Shown here: positions 43,440 to 53,253 of the stretch, one piece after another
How the letters are laid out: each line of letters begins with the position of its first letter
Numbering within the stretch: the stretch's first letter is position 1
NCBI RefSeq assembly: GCF_030160835.1
Contig: NZ_BSPC01000093.1
Span: 1-64,000, forward strand
Length of the DNA: 64,000 nucleotides
Direction: 5' to 3'
From: Labrys miyagiensis
GTDB lineage: Bacteria > Pseudomonadota > Alphaproteobacteria > Rhizobiales > Labraceae
Position numbers and translations under genes: made by a program
The notes under the pieces: generated by a model
What the model saw: the letters and a program-made list of their open reading frames with translations, nothing else
The model's database searches: none
Told to the model about the DNA's origin: nothing

Positions 43440-43935
43440 ACCCGCCGCGTGCGGCGCCAAAAACCCCCTCGAAGGCGCCTTCAGCCAGTTCCTTCACCAG
43501 CAGGCGCAGCGGATCGACCGGGCCCGGCAGCATCACCCGGCCGGGCGTGACACGCTTGAAACCGATGCGGCCGTAATAGGGCTCGTCGCCCACCAGCACC
43601 ACCAGCCTGTGGCCGGCCTTGGCGGAGGCTGAAAGGCTCGCCTGCATGAGCGCCAGGCCGATACCGCGCGAGCGGAAGGCCGGCTCCACCGTAAGGGGGC
43701 CGAGCAGCAAGGCGGAATGCTCGGCGATATGGATCGGCGTCAGGCGGATCGAGCCGACGATCATCGAACCGATGCGGGCGACGAAAGACAGCCTGGGATC
43801 GGGCGGAACGCCTTCGCGCAGCCGGAAGGCCGTGCGGGCGAAGCGACCGGGGCCGAAGGCCCGTTCATGCAGCTTGTCGATGACGGGCCAGTCATCCGGC
43901 GTCTCGGGGGTGAGGTCGATGGCGATTTCAGGCAT
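43438..43935 (-). CDS. GNAT-family N-acetyltransferase
   Basis: A 165-aa acetyltransferase of the predicted YhbS-like type. LLGPLTVEPAFRSRGIGLALMQASL is the acetyl-CoA-binding motif A (RxxGxA-like), followed by VVLVGDEPYYGRIGFKRV. The substrate is unknown. The 170-bp region upstream is shared with the end of the Nudix gene and shows no clear signal. Confidence 0.85.
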   Translation of the reverse strand: MPEIAIDLTPETPDDWPVIDKLHERAFGPGRFARTAFRLREGVPPDPRLSFVARIGSMIVGSIRLTPIHIAEHSALLLGPLTVEPAFRSRGIGLALMQASLSASAKAGHRLVVLVGDEPYYGRIGFKRVTPGRVMLPGPVDPLRLLVKELAEGAFEGVFGAARGG

Positions 43936-44104
43936 GGTTCAAATCCGGCAGGCAGGTTCGGCCTGCCGGGCTCAGCCGTTCAGGCGCGCGAAAACACGTG
44001 GGCGAGATCCACGATTCGTCGTCGCAGCTGGAGGCTCATCGTCATCATGCCGGGGCGGGTACAGCAAAATTTCAAACGATACAACCGGATTTTACCCGTC
44101 ATAC

Positions 44105-44593
44105 TTACCAGAATCCATCCGGGTCACGTTTTCCCGCCACCTCGTCGAGCCGGCGATGCGTCGCCTGGGTGGTGTCCTCGGGCAAAGCGTCGAGCGGAAA
44201 GAAGCCGGCCTCGGCGATTTCGGCATCGGGCAGGCGGGGCCTCACTTGCGTGAACTGCCGCACCACGAAGAAGGCGACATGGTCGCGCCGGCTTGCCTCC
44301 CGGTTCCAGTAGAGCCCCCGCAGCTCGGCCGGACCGTCGAGGTGGATGTTCCCCTCCTCCTCCAGTTCGCGCGCCAGCGCTTCCTGCGAGGTTTCGCCTG
44401 CCTCGATGCCCCCGCCGGGCAGATACCAGCCCGGCACATAGGTATGCCGGACCAGGAACACCCGGTTATCGCCATCGAGCACGGCCGCCCGTACGCCTAA
44501 GGTCATGCCACGCACGAGATGGAAATAACCAAAAAGGAGCGGCGTTATCAGACGTCCAATCCTTTGGCGCACGGTTATTGCTGAAGAAGACAT
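44105..44593 (-). CDS. Nudix hydrolase
   Basis: A 162-aa Nudix protein. The Nudix box GGGIEAGETSQEALARELEEEGNIHL follows VFLVRHTYVPGWYLPGG, typical of nucleoside or NADH-type Nudix enzymes. The short N-terminal hydrophobic stretch RLITPLLFGYFHLVRGMTLG is common in this subgroup. The substrate is not assignable. Confidence 0.85.
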   Translation of the reverse strand: MSSSAITVRQRIGRLITPLLFGYFHLVRGMTLGVRAAVLDGDNRVFLVRHTYVPGWYLPGGGIEAGETSQEALARELEEEGNIHLDGPAELRGLYWNREASRRDHVAFFVVRQFTQVRPRLPDAEIAEAGFFPLDALPEDTTQATHRRLDEVAGKRDPDGFW

Positions 44594-44734
44594 GAGTGGC
44601 CAGCCAGTGAATGAGAACCTATCGGACCAGGATCTGAAAAATATCTTTCGAAACTAATCTTTGTCACCCGTCATCCTTTTCGCGCATAGCTGTCCAGCGG
44701 GGCAAGCAGGCTGTCGGGGGTGGCAAAAATTTCT

Positions 44735-44764
44735 TTGCTGGCGTATATCACCCGGACCTTAATA
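44735..44764 (+). promoter_or_regulatory. candidate promoter upstream of a small ORF
   Basis: TTGCTG (44735-44740), an 18-bp spacer and TTAATA (44759-44764). An AGAGGAG run follows at 44764, and a GC-rich hairpin (GGGGC...GCCCC) lies between it and the ATG at 44801. Confidence 0.4.
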
Positions 44765-44800
44765 GAGGAGACCAAGGGGCCGCCGCCCCGGTAAAGTTCG

Positions 44801-44902
44801 ATGTTTACCTACTTCCGGCTGCTTGCCAGCGCCGCTCTTATCCGTACTAGGACCCGTCCTGCCCGCGACGCCGTCGCACTCCTGACCTTCACCAAGAACT
44901 GA
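44801..44902 (+). CDS. possible 33-aa small protein
   Basis: An ATG-initiated frame encoding a 33-residue basic peptide, starting MFTYFRLLASAALIRTRTRP and ending TFTKN. A hydrophobic N-terminal half precedes an arginine-rich turn. It is not a recognised family, and the ribosome site is weak or distant (AGGAG about 30 bases upstream across a hairpin). Support comes from a plausible promoter and placement in an otherwise empty region. Confidence 0.35.
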   Translation: MFTYFRLLASAALIRTRTRPARDAVALLTFTKN

Positions 44903-44950
44903 CGATCGTCCTGCCGCAAGGCGGCGGTTGATGATCATCATCTGCCAGAG

Positions 44951-45050
44951 CAAGACGCGTTCAAGCGAAAACGCCGTTTTGCCCTATCCCCCTGTTTCGA
45001 CGCGTCTTTGCGAGACCCGGTGATACCGTGGCATCGCAAGACGCTTTAAT
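44951..45050. repeat. AGCGTTTTGCGAT-type repeat, inverted diverged copy
   Basis: The reverse complement matches the repeats at 23493 and 56691: AAAGCGTCTTGCGAT, then CGCAAAGACGCGTCGAAACA. The distal part (CGTTTTCGCTTGAACGCG) is also recognisable. It lies upstream of the metallophosphoesterase gene. Confidence 0.75.
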
Positions 45051-45158
45051 CCCATCGCCCGCCCATTCGCGAGAATGCGCGGGCGTTTTGCGTTGACAGG
45101 CGACCGTCCGCAAGGTCACGGTAGCGCCACATCCCTTGCGGAGTACCGATTGGTTTCG

Positions 45159-46064
45159 ATGTTCAAGCTCGCGCATTTCTCAGACCCCCACATCGGGCCA
45201 CTGCCGCGAGCCAGAGCCAAGGAGCTGGCGGGCAAGCGGGTGCTGGGCTGGATCAACTGGAATCGCGGCCGGCGCGACACCCACCGCATGGACGTGCTGC
45301 AGCAATTGCTGGAGGATTTGAGGACGCAGGCTCCCGACCATATCGCTCTCACCGGCGATGTCGTGAACCTCGCTCTGCCCGGCGAATATCCGGCCGCCCG
45401 CGCCTTTCTGGAGACGGTCGGTGCTCCCGACTATGTTTCCCTCGTGCCCGGCAACCACGATGCCTATACCAAGGGCGGCGCCCTGCACCTTCTCTCGGCG
45501 TTCGATCCCTGGATGCGGGGCGACAATGCCGGCGCCCGGCCGCTCGACGAGGACGAGCGCTTTCCTTATGTGCGCATCCGCGGCAAGATCGCCCTGATCG
45601 GGCTGTCGAGCGCCATCCCGACGGCGCCTTTCATGGCGACCGGCAAGCTCGGCCCGCGCCAGATCGCCCGCCTTGGCCCGATTCTCGAACATTTGGGACA
45701 TGAGGGCTATTGCCGCGTGGTGATGCTGCATCATCCGGTACGCCGGCAGGATGCCGGGCCCACGGCCATGCTGATCGACTCCGACCGGCTCAGGGCCGTG
45801 CTGCGCGCAACAGGCGCTGAGCTGGTGCTGCATGGCCACATCCATACCGGCCTCGTGCACCGCATCAAGGGGCCGAAAGGGACCATCCCGGTCGTATGCA
45901 CGCCCTCGGCCTCCGCGGCGCCGGAGCGGGCGCGCTGGCCGGCCTCCTACAATCTCTTCTCCATCACCGGCAAGCCGAGGGAATGGCAGATCGGCCTCAC
46001 CGTGCGCGGCTTCGTCTCCGCCGGCTACCCGCCGGAGGAGTTGCGCTCACAGGAATTGTGCTGA
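45159..46064 (+). CDS. metallophosphoesterase
   Basis: A 301-aa calcineurin-like phosphoesterase. The metal motifs are all present: FSDPHIG (DxH), ALTGDVVN (GDxxN), VPGNHDAY (GNHD), MLHHPVR and LVLHGHIHTGLVH (GHxH). The substrate could be a phosphodiester such as cAMP or a phospholipid headgroup. ATG 45159 chosen because the fold starts at MFKLAHFSDPHIG. Confidence 0.9.
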   Translation: MFKLAHFSDPHIGPLPRARAKELAGKRVLGWINWNRGRRDTHRMDVLQQLLEDLRTQAPDHIALTGDVVNLALPGEYPAARAFLETVGAPDYVSLVPGNHDAYTKGGALHLLSAFDPWMRGDNAGARPLDEDERFPYVRIRGKIALIGLSSAIPTAPFMATGKLGPRQIARLGPILEHLGHEGYCRVVMLHHPVRRQDAGPTAMLIDSDRLRAVLRATGAELVLHGHIHTGLVHRIKGPKGTIPVVCTPSASAAPERARWPASYNLFSITGKPREWQIGLTVRGFVSAGYPPEELRSQELC

Positions 46065-46078
46065 ATCCCCTAGGATCG

Positions 46079-47254
46079 CTACAGCAGCCCGCGCTTGGCA
46101 AGGTTGCGCATCAGGTGGCTGGCGCCATAGGTCCAGGGCGGCGCGTCGGAGGTGCGCACCATGCGGTTGGTGAGCGAGCCCAGGCCCGGGGTCGAGATGG
46201 TGACGATGTCGCCGATCTTGTGGGTGAAGCCCTTGCCCTTTTCGTCACGGTCCTCGATCGGCGCGAACATGGTGCCGAGGAAGAGCACGGCGCCATCCGG
46301 ATATTGATGGTTGACGCCGATCATCTGGGAGACGAGGTCGCCGGGATCGCGGCTGATCTTGGAGATCGAGCTCGTGCCCGTCAGCACATAGCCGTCCGGC
46401 CCGCGGACTTCGAGCTTGATGTCGGCGCGGCGGACATGATCGAGCGAGAAGGTGGAATCGAACAGGCGGACGAAGGGGCCGATCGCCGCGGAGGCATTGT
46501 TGTCCTTGGCCTTGGAAAGCAGCAGCGCCGAGCGACCTTCGAAGTCGCGCAGGTTCACGTCGTTGCCAAGGGTGGCGCCGACGATCTTGCCGCTTGAAGA
46601 TACCACCAGCACGACCTCCGGCTCGGGGTTGTTCCAGGTAGAATTGGGATGCAGGCCGGCATCGGCGCCGGTGCCGACCGCGGCCATGGGCTGGGCCTTG
46701 GAGAAGATCTCGGCATCCGGGCCGATGCCGACCTCGAGATATTGCGACCATACGCCCTGCGCGATCAGAACCTCCTTGAGCCTGGCGGCCTCGGCCGAGC
46801 CCGGCCGCAGCTTGGCAAGGTCGTCGCCCACCAGCTTGACGATCTCGCTACGCAGCGAGGTGGCGGCAGCCGAATTGCCACGAGCCCGCTCCTCGATCAC
46901 GCGCTCCAGCATGGAGACGACGAAGGTCACGCCCGCCGCCTTGATGGCCTGCAGGTCGATCGGCGCCAGCAGCCAGGGCTTGCGCGCATCGCGGTTGACG
47001 GGTGGCGTGTTGGCCAGGATTTCGGCGATCGAGCCGACCTCGGCGGAAGGAGCCGCGCCGGCGGCCTGGGCCGGGTTGCGCGCCTCGCACAGATCCCGCA
47101 CGGTGGGAAAGCTGCTGGTGATGTCGTGCAGGCCGTCGCCCTTCGCCACCACCACGGCCGGACCATCCACCTCGGGCAGCCAGACGCGTCCGATCAGCGT
47201 TCCGGCCACGCCATCCGTCGGAAGGGTCGTCTCTGGCCTGAGGGAAAGGGACAT
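46079..47254 (-). CDS. fumarylacetoacetate hydrolase-family protein
   Basis: A 391-aa long-form FAH-fold enzyme. The substrate region contains EVGIGPDAEIFSKAQPMAAVGTGADAGLHPNSTWNNPEPEVVLVVSSSGKIVGATLGNDVNLRDFEGRSALLLSKAKDNN, with the acidic metal ligands of the family. The length and this pattern resemble 2-keto-3-deoxy-pentonate dehydratases (XylX/KdaD-like), but this is inference. ATG 47254 has AGAGG seven bases upstream. It ends 14 bp after the convergent metallophosphoesterase stop. Confidence 0.82.
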   Translation of the reverse strand: MSLSLRPETTLPTDGVAGTLIGRVWLPEVDGPAVVVAKGDGLHDITSSFPTVRDLCEARNPAQAAGAAPSAEVGSIAEILANTPPVNRDARKPWLLAPIDLQAIKAAGVTFVVSMLERVIEERARGNSAAATSLRSEIVKLVGDDLAKLRPGSAEAARLKEVLIAQGVWSQYLEVGIGPDAEIFSKAQPMAAVGTGADAGLHPNSTWNNPEPEVVLVVSSSGKIVGATLGNDVNLRDFEGRSALLLSKAKDNNASAAIGPFVRLFDSTFSLDHVRRADIKLEVRGPDGYVLTGTSSISKISRDPGDLVSQMIGVNHQYPDGAVLFLGTMFAPIEDRDEKGKGFTHKIGDIVTISTPGLGSLTNRMVRTSDAPPWTYGASHLMRNLAKRGLL

Positions 47255-47635
47255 CTGCAAACCTCTTGGCAATCACGGGTATATGTTGCCTTGCCCCTTA
47301 CCGCCCCCATACCATCAGGGCAAGTCTTGCAAAAGCGGTATGAGGAAATCGCACCCTTTTGGATTAAATCTAATTTAACAGCGCAACCCCGATAATTAAA
47401 AAAGTTAAGGTGATTATTTCTGAATACCCTCCAGCTGCCCCAATAAATCGAACGCCTACGCATCCATACCTCGAAATATCAAAGGAATATTTACGTAAAG
47501 CCGTTCTCAACGGAAGCTGAATACAGACAAAATCCACCCGAGGTTCAAATTCGCGGACCCTTGCGCTGGCGTTAGTCGGACGATTGCGCCGTTGGGGCAC
47601 ATTGTCCGCGCACTGCGGCATGTAAAAGGAAAGTT
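47255..47635. other. AT-richer 381-bp gap
   Basis: Upstream of the FAH-family gene and downstream of the MobA-like gene. Positions 47340-47480 are clearly AT-richer than the surroundings (AATTTAACAG, TTAAAAAAGTTAAGG on one strand). No convincing gene; only short frames. Confidence 0.5.
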
Positions 47636-48247
47636 TCAGATCGCAAAAAAGGTGCGATAATCTTCCGGCGTGTCGACGCTCGAGACATACACGGGATTCT
47701 TCGTCGGAAAGACTGCGACGCGGCCGGCGAAATCCGCCACGACACTTTCGCTTGAAAGATCAATATCGCCGAGGTCAAAGTCGGGCGGAATGATCACCGG
47801 GTAGCCACGATGTTCCTCCCGAACCGGTATGAGAGGCTTGCTTTTGTCGCCGGCATCATAAACCTCGATCAGGCCGACAATTTCACGTTCCGTCAAGCGC
47901 GGCTGGTCGCCAATACATAGGACAATCCCCTTGCAGGCGCTATAGGAAGCCCGCCGGCGCGCCTGCGCCATGCCCACCCTGACAGCGGCCGCCGCGCCAT
48001 CGGCGGCAGGCGAATCCACGAATTCCACAGGAGAGCGCTCGAGTGTCTCCTCGACTCGCTCGCGCTGATGGCCGGTGACGACGATGATGTCGGAGAAGAC
48101 GCCGCGGACGGTTTCCACGACGTGGCGGATCATCGGCCGGGCCGAGATCTCCATCAGCAGCTTGTTGCGCCCCATGCGCTGGCCCTCGCCGCCAGCAAGC
48201 ACCACCGCGATGTAATCCGTCAAAGGCAGATCGTCTTCGTCAAACAT
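47636..48247 (-). CDS. MobA-like nucleotidyltransferase
   Basis: A 203-aa NTP-transferase of the molybdenum cofactor cytidylyl/guanylyltransferase type. AVVLAGGEGQRMGRNKLLMEISARPMIRHVVETV is the nucleotide-binding motif, followed by SDIIVVTGHQRERVEETL, CIGDQPRLTEREI and GYPVIIPPDF. This pattern fits MocA-type cytidylyltransferases. No other cofactor gene is adjacent. Confidence 0.82.
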   Translation of the reverse strand: MFDEDDLPLTDYIAVVLAGGEGQRMGRNKLLMEISARPMIRHVVETVRGVFSDIIVVTGHQRERVEETLERSPVEFVDSPAADGAAAAVRVGMAQARRRASYSACKGIVLCIGDQPRLTEREIVGLIEVYDAGDKSKPLIPVREEHRGYPVIIPPDFDLGDIDLSSESVVADFAGRVAVFPTKNPVYVSSVDTPEDYRTFFAI

Positions 48248-48401
48248 GGAATTCTCACCGGCTTTGCGTCGATGCAGCCAAGCCTGTCGTCAGCCGACTA
48301 CACGCAATCCAACGGTTTGGCCATATCGGAATACCAAGGGGATGCGACTTCATACGCCTCTCTTAACTCTTCTTTTTGAAAATGCTCCCTAAAGTGAAGC
48401 C

Positions 48402-49448
48402 ATGTTGCGTCGCGTTGCGTTTTCCCTTGTGCTGGGCTCCGTGCTGTATGGCCTGGCTGGTTGCGGGTCGCTCTTCGATCTGGAAGAGCGCGAGCCCTGG
48501 CGTGCCCAGGTCGAGGCCCAGTGCCTGGCTTCCGGCGAAGTGCATGAAACCGCGGGCATCCGCATCGCCAAGGCCATCGAAGGCCCAGGCCCCTGCGGCG
48601 TCGACCATCCCTTCCGGGTCTCGGCACTCGATACCGGCAGTGGCGGCGGCTCTGCCCCCGTCTATGCCAATCTGCAGCCGCGCGCGCCACGGACGGTGCA
48701 GCCGCAATACCAGCCGCAGCCCCAATACCAGGTCCAGCCGCAATATACGCCGGCCCCGGCCGCCCAGCCTGACGGCCTGCTGCCGCCGGCGCCGGTGGGC
48801 GACACCACCGGCTCGATCGGCGATGGCGGGGCCGCCGCCCCCCTACCCTATCAGCCCGAGCCGATGCAGTCCGCCGGCCCGGTCCAGTTGCGCGACGGCG
48901 GACCGTTCTCGGTCTCGCTCGACCGCAGCCTCGTGATGTCCTGCTCGATGGTCCCGACCTTGACGCGCTGGCTGACGCAGGATGTACAGCCGGCAGCGCT
49001 CGCCAATTTCGGCTCGCCGATCGTGGAGATGACCACCTTCGGCAGCTATTCCTGCCGCCGCCGTGACAACCGCATGGTAGGCAAACTCTCCGAGCATGCC
49101 TTCGCCAATGCCGTTGACGTCAAGGGCTTCAAGCTCGCCGACGGCCGCGAGACGCGCGTTCTCACCGGCTGGCGCGGTTCGCCCCAAGAGCAGGCCTTCT
49201 GGCGCGATGTCGCCTATGGCGGCTGCCGCAAATTCAACACCGTGCTCGGCCCCGGCACCTCCGACGGCATGCACGAAAACCATCTCCATCTCGATCTCGC
49301 CCGCCACAGCGCGACGCGCGACGTCCATATCTGCCGCCCCCGCGTCCCCGCCGGCTGGGTCGCCACCGCCGAGCGCCGCGGCATGGCGCAGCCGGAGCCG
49401 GAGTTCACCGGCTCGATCCAGGATCCGACGGGCGATCAGGACGAATAG
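48402..49448 (+). CDS. extensin-family lipoprotein
   Basis: A 348-aa envelope protein. A lipobox (LYGLAGCGS, Cys near residue 21) ends the signal peptide. A Pro/Gln-rich linker with YQPQPQYQVQPQY repeats precedes the extensin-like C-terminal domain (SMVPTLTRWLTQDVQPAAL, SEHAFANAVDVKGFKLADG, HENHLHLDLARH). The D-x-x and HxHxD residues resemble D-Ala-D-Ala-type metal sites, suggesting a cell-wall role. Confidence 0.85.
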   Translation: MLRRVAFSLVLGSVLYGLAGCGSLFDLEEREPWRAQVEAQCLASGEVHETAGIRIAKAIEGPGPCGVDHPFRVSALDTGSGGGSAPVYANLQPRAPRTVQPQYQPQPQYQVQPQYTPAPAAQPDGLLPPAPVGDTTGSIGDGGAAAPLPYQPEPMQSAGPVQLRDGGPFSVSLDRSLVMSCSMVPTLTRWLTQDVQPAALANFGSPIVEMTTFGSYSCRRRDNRMVGKLSEHAFANAVDVKGFKLADGRETRVLTGWRGSPQEQAFWRDVAYGGCRKFNTVLGPGTSDGMHENHLHLDLARHSATRDVHICRPRVPAGWVATAERRGMAQPEPEFTGSIQDPTGDQDE

Positions 49449-49450
49449 CC

Positions 49451-49527
49451 CCGGGTGAACGGGCATCCTGCCCGTTCTTGAACCGAACCGATTATTGGAA
49501 GAACGGGCAGGATGCCTGTGCACCCGG
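49451..49527. repeat. double-hairpin repeat, CGGGCATCCTGCCCG type
   Basis: Arms 49451-49479 and 49498-49527 are near reverse complements (CCGGGTGAACGGGCATCCTG... and its partner). The short loop keeps the TTGGAAGAA part of the family motif. It lies between convergent genes. Confidence 0.88.
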
Positions 49528-49538
49528 ATTTCCCACGC

Positions 49539-52500
49539 CTATATCGCCGAGCCATAGCCCCCGCCGGTGGGCGTCACAACGCTGATCGCCTCCCCGGCCT
49601 CCAGCACGGTCTGGTCGCAGCCCTCCAGCGTCTCGACCGAACCGTCCAGCCGCCTCACGCTGTTGCGGCCGAGTTCACCCGCCTCGCCACCGGCCATGCC
49701 GGGTGGGGCAACACGACGGTGGCCGGAGAGGATGGCGCAATCCATCCTTTCGAGGAAACGCAGCGTGCGCGCGGTGCCGTCGCCAGCGTGCCAGCGGCCC
49801 CTCCCGCCCGAGCCCTGGCGGATATGGAAATCCTCCAGCACAACCGGGAAGCGCAGTTCCAGGATCTCGGGATCGGTGAGACGCGAATTGGTCATGTGGG
49901 TGTGCACCGCCGGCGCGCCGTCGAAACCGGGGCCGGCGGGCGCGCCCGAGCAGAGCGTCTCGTAATATTGATGGCGGGCATTGCCGAAGGTGAGGTTGTT
50001 CATGGTGCCCTGCGCCATGCCGAGCGAACCGAGCGCGGCGAACAGACAATTGGTCACCGCCTGGCTGGTCTCGACATTGCCTGCCACCACGGCGGCGGGA
50101 TATTCGGGCGAGAGCATCGACTTTTCCGGAATGACGATGTCGATGTTGCGCAGGCACCCGGCATTCATCGGGATCTCGTCCTCCACCATGACGCGGAAGA
50201 CATAGAGCACCGCCGCCCGGGCGACCGGGGCCGGCGCATTGAAATTGCTCGGCTGCTGGGGCGACGTACCGGTGAAGTCGACCTTCGCCCGACGCTTCTC
50301 CTTGTCCACCGTGATGGCGACCTTGATCTCGGTCCCCTGGTCCATCGCATAGGTGAACCGGGAATCCTCCAGCCGGTCGATCACCCGCGCCACGCTCTCG
50401 GCGGCATTGTCCTGCACGTGGCCCATATAGGCGGCGACCGTCTCCAGCCCAAACATCTCGACCATGCGGCGCAGTTCGCGCACGCCCTTCTCATTGGCGG
50501 CGATCTGTGCCTTGAGGTCATTGACATTCTGCAGGAGGTTGCGCACCGGGTAGCGCGCCCCGGTCAGCAGCGCCTCCAGCTCCGCCTCGCGGAAACGGCC
50601 CTGGTCGACCAGCTTGAAATTGTCGATATAGACGCCCTCCTCCTCGATCAAGGTGGCGCGCGGCGACATCGAGCCGGGGGAGACGCCGCCGACATCGGCA
50701 TGATGGCCGCGCGAGGCGGCAAAGAAGAGGATATCCTCGCCTTTCTCGTCGAAGACGGGCGTGACAACAGTGATATCAGGCAGATGTGTGCCGCCATTAT
50801 AGGGCGCGTTGAGGCAGTAGACATCACCCGGCCGCATCGCCGAACGGTTGAGGCGCAGCACTGTTTCCACGGAGGAATCCATCGAGCCCAGATGCACCGG
50901 CATATGGGGGGCATTGGCGACGAGCGAACCGTCGGCGGCGAAGACGGCACAGGAGAAGTCGAGCCTTTCCTTGATGTTCACCGAGGAGGCCGTGTTCTGC
51001 AGCGTCACGCCCATCTGCTCGGCGATCGACATGAAGAGATTGTTGAAGATCTCCAGCATGACGGGATCGGCCGAGGTGCCGATGGCGACACGGGCCGGCA
51101 GCGCTTCCACACGGGTGAGCAGCAGGTGGTTCCTGGCGGTGACGCCGGCCCGCCAGCCGGGCTCGACCACGATGGTCTGGTGCGGCTCGATCACTAGAGC
51201 GGGGCCGTCGACATGGCGGCCGGGCGTGAGCGTCTCGCGGCGATAGATATGGCCGTCACGCCAGGCGCCCTCGCTGAAGAAGCGCAAGGCCTCGGCTGCT
51301 TCCGGCGTGCCGCCGTCGAGCGGCAACTCCGGCTCGCTGAAGGGAGAGCCGCCGCCCACGGCCTCGACTGAAATCGCTTCGGCGATCAGCGCTTTTGCCG
51401 GATCGATGAAGCCGAAGCGGCTGCGATGTGCGTTTTCAAAGGCCTCCCGCATCGATGCAATGCTGCCCGCTTCCACCACCAAAGGCGCATCGGTGCCGGC
51501 ATAGCGCAGATGCACGCGGGAGAGGACGGTGACGTCGTCGCTGGCGATGCCCTGCCCCTCGACTTCGCTTCGGGCTTCAGCGGCGATCTCGTCCGCCTCG
51601 GCGGCAAGGCGCCCCAGCAGTTCCTCGCCGAGCGTCGCCTCGATCGCGCGCTGGCGGGTGGCGCGGATATCGGCAAGGCCCATGCCATAGGCCGAGAGCA
51701 GGCCCGAAAGCGGGTGGATCAGGATCCGGGTCATGCCGAGCGCATCGGCCACCAGGCAGGCATGCTGGCCGCCCGCGCCGCCGAAGCACTGCAGCACATA
51801 GCGCGTCACGTCATAGCCGCGCGCCACCGAGACCTTTTTGATGGCGTTGGCCATATTGGCGACGGCGATGGCGAGAAAGCCGTCGGCGATCGCCTCCGGG
51901 CTGCCGATATCGCCCACTTCCGCCGCCAGCTTCTCGAATTTGGCGCGCACCACGCCGGCATCGAGCGGGGCATCGCGGCCCGGCCCAAATATCTTCGGGA
52001 AGAACTCGGGATGGAGCTTGCCGACCATGACATTGGCGTCGGTGACGGTAAGCGGCCCGTTGCGGCCATAGGAGGCAGGGCCGGGATTGGCGCCGGCCGA
52101 ATCCGGGCCGACGCGGAAGCGCGAGCCGTCGAAATGCAGGATCGAGCCGCCACCCGCCGCTACCGTGTGGATCTGCATCATCGGGGCACGCATGCGCACG
52201 CCCGCGACCTCGGTCTCGAAGGCGTGCTCATAGGCGCCCTCATAATGCGAGACGTCGGTGGAAGTGCCTCCCATGTCGAAGCCGATCAGGTGGCGGAAAC
52301 CCGCCTGCGCACCGGTCTGGGCGAGGCCCACCACGCCGCCGGCCGGGCCGGACAGGATGGCGTCCTTGCCACGGAAGAGATCCGCGGCAGTGAGGCCGCC
52401 CGAGGACATCATGAACATCAGCCGCGCGCCGGTGCGGGCCGTATCGAGTTCCTCGGCGACCTGGTCGACATAGCGCCTGAGGATCGGCGTGAGATAGGCG

Positions 52501-53153
52501 TCCACCACGGTGGTGTCGCCTCGCCCGACCAGCTTGATCAGCGGCGAGACCTCATGGCTCACCGAGACCTGGGCGATGCCGAGCCGGCGGGCGATGTCGG
52601 CCACCGCCTTCTCATGCTCGGGATAGCGATAGGCATGCATGAAGACGATGGCGACGGCCTCGAAACCATCGGCCTTGATCGCCCGCAGCGCCTCTTCGGC
52701 CTGGACGAGATCGATGGCCTTCTCCACCGTGCCGTCGGCGAGCACGCGCTCGTCGAGCTCCACCACCTGCGCATAAAGCTGCTCGGGCTTGATAATGTTT
52801 TTGGCGAAGATCTTCGGCCGCGCCTGGTAGCCGATGGCGAGCGCGTCGCGAAAGCCACGCGTGGTGACGAGCGCCAGCCGCTCGCCCTTGCGCTCCAGCA
52901 GCGCATTGGTGGCAACCGTGGTGCCCATCTTCACCGAGCCGATCAACCCGGCCGGGATCGCCTCGCCCGCCTTGAGGCCGAGCAGTTCACGAATGCCCTG
53001 GCAGGCCGCATCGCGATAGGCGCCGGGATTCTCGGAGAGGAGCTTGTGGGGATGCAGCCGCCCCTGAGGATCGCGCCCGACGATATCGGTGAAGGTGCCG
53101 CCGCGATCGATCCAGAAATCCCAGGAGGAGGAGGCAGAGGACGCTGGAGACAT
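49539..53153 (-). CDS. fused HyuA-HyuB 5-oxoprolinase (ATP-hydrolysing)
   Basis: A 1204-aa protein that hydrolyses 5-oxo-L-proline to glutamate using ATP. The N-terminal HyuA part starts with [13 protein letters not shown] and contains [16 protein letters not shown]; the C-terminal HyuB part starts near residue 675 and has [34 protein letters not shown] and the closing TPTGGGYG. A single long chain is typical of eukaryote-like and many proteobacterial 5-oxoprolinases, while N-methylhydantoinases are usually split. Divergent to a gamma-glutamylcyclotransferase-like gene. Confidence 0.88.
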   Translation of the reverse strand: MSPASSASSSWDFWIDRGGTFTDIVGRDPQGRLHPHKLLSENPGAYRDAACQGIRELLGLKAGEAIPAGLIGSVKMGTTVATNALLERKGERLALVTTRGFRDALAIGYQARPKIFAKNIIKPEQLYAQVVELDERVLADGTVEKAIDLVQAEEALRAIKADGFEAVAIVFMHAYRYPEHEKAVADIARRLGIAQVSVSHEVSPLIKLVGRGDTTVVDAYLTPILRRYVDQVAEELDTARTGARLMFMMSSGGLTAADLFRGKDAILSGPAGGVVGLAQTGAQAGFRHLIGFDMGGTSTDVSHYEGAYEHAFETEVAGVRMRAPMMQIHTVAAGGGSILHFDGSRFRVGPDSAGANPGPASYGRNGPLTVTDANVMVGKLHPEFFPKIFGPGRDAPLDAGVVRAKFEKLAAEVGDIGSPEAIADGFLAIAVANMANAIKKVSVARGYDVTRYVLQCFGGAGGQHACLVADALGMTRILIHPLSGLLSAYGMGLADIRATRQRAIEATLGEELLGRLAAEADEIAAEARSEVEGQGIASDDVTVLSRVHLRYAGTDAPLVVEAGSIASMREAFENAHRSRFGFIDPAKALIAEAISVEAVGGGSPFSEPELPLDGGTPEAAEALRFFSEGAWRDGHIYRRETLTPGRHVDGPALVIEPHQTIVVEPGWRAGVTARNHLLLTRVEALPARVAIGTSADPVMLEIFNNLFMSIAEQMGVTLQNTASSVNIKERLDFSCAVFAADGSLVANAPHMPVHLGSMDSSVETVLRLNRSAMRPGDVYCLNAPYNGGTHLPDITVVTPVFDEKGEDILFFAASRGHHADVGGVSPGSMSPRATLIEEEGVYIDNFKLVDQGRFREAELEALLTGARYPVRNLLQNVNDLKAQIAANEKGVRELRRMVEMFGLETVAAYMGHVQDNAAESVARVIDRLEDSRFTYAMDQGTEIKVAITVDKEKRRAKVDFTGTSPQQPSNFNAPAPVARAAVLYVFRVMVEDEIPMNAGCLRNIDIVIPEKSMLSPEYPAAVVAGNVETSQAVTNCLFAALGSLGMAQGTMNNLTFGNARHQYYETLCSGAPAGPGFDGAPAVHTHMTNSRLTDPEILELRFPVVLEDFHIRQGSGGRGRWHAGDGTARTLRFLERMDCAILSGHRRVAPPGMAGGEAGELGRNSVRRLDGSVETLEGCDQTVLEAGEAISVVTPTGGGYGSAI

Positions 53154-53253
53154 GGGGCACCATTCGCGGAATTTGTTCTTCCCTCAAATTTCAGCTGTGT
53201 CCTACAAAGGCAATGAAATTCTGGGCAATGAAATTCAACGGGACCGCAACACC

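Larger units (their letters stand above)
44594..45158. other. 565-bp intergenic region
   Basis: Contains a plausible promoter (44735-44764), a 33-codon open frame (44801-44902) and an inverted repeat copy (44951-45050). The rest shows no recognised gene, tRNA or riboswitch. Confidence 0.6.
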
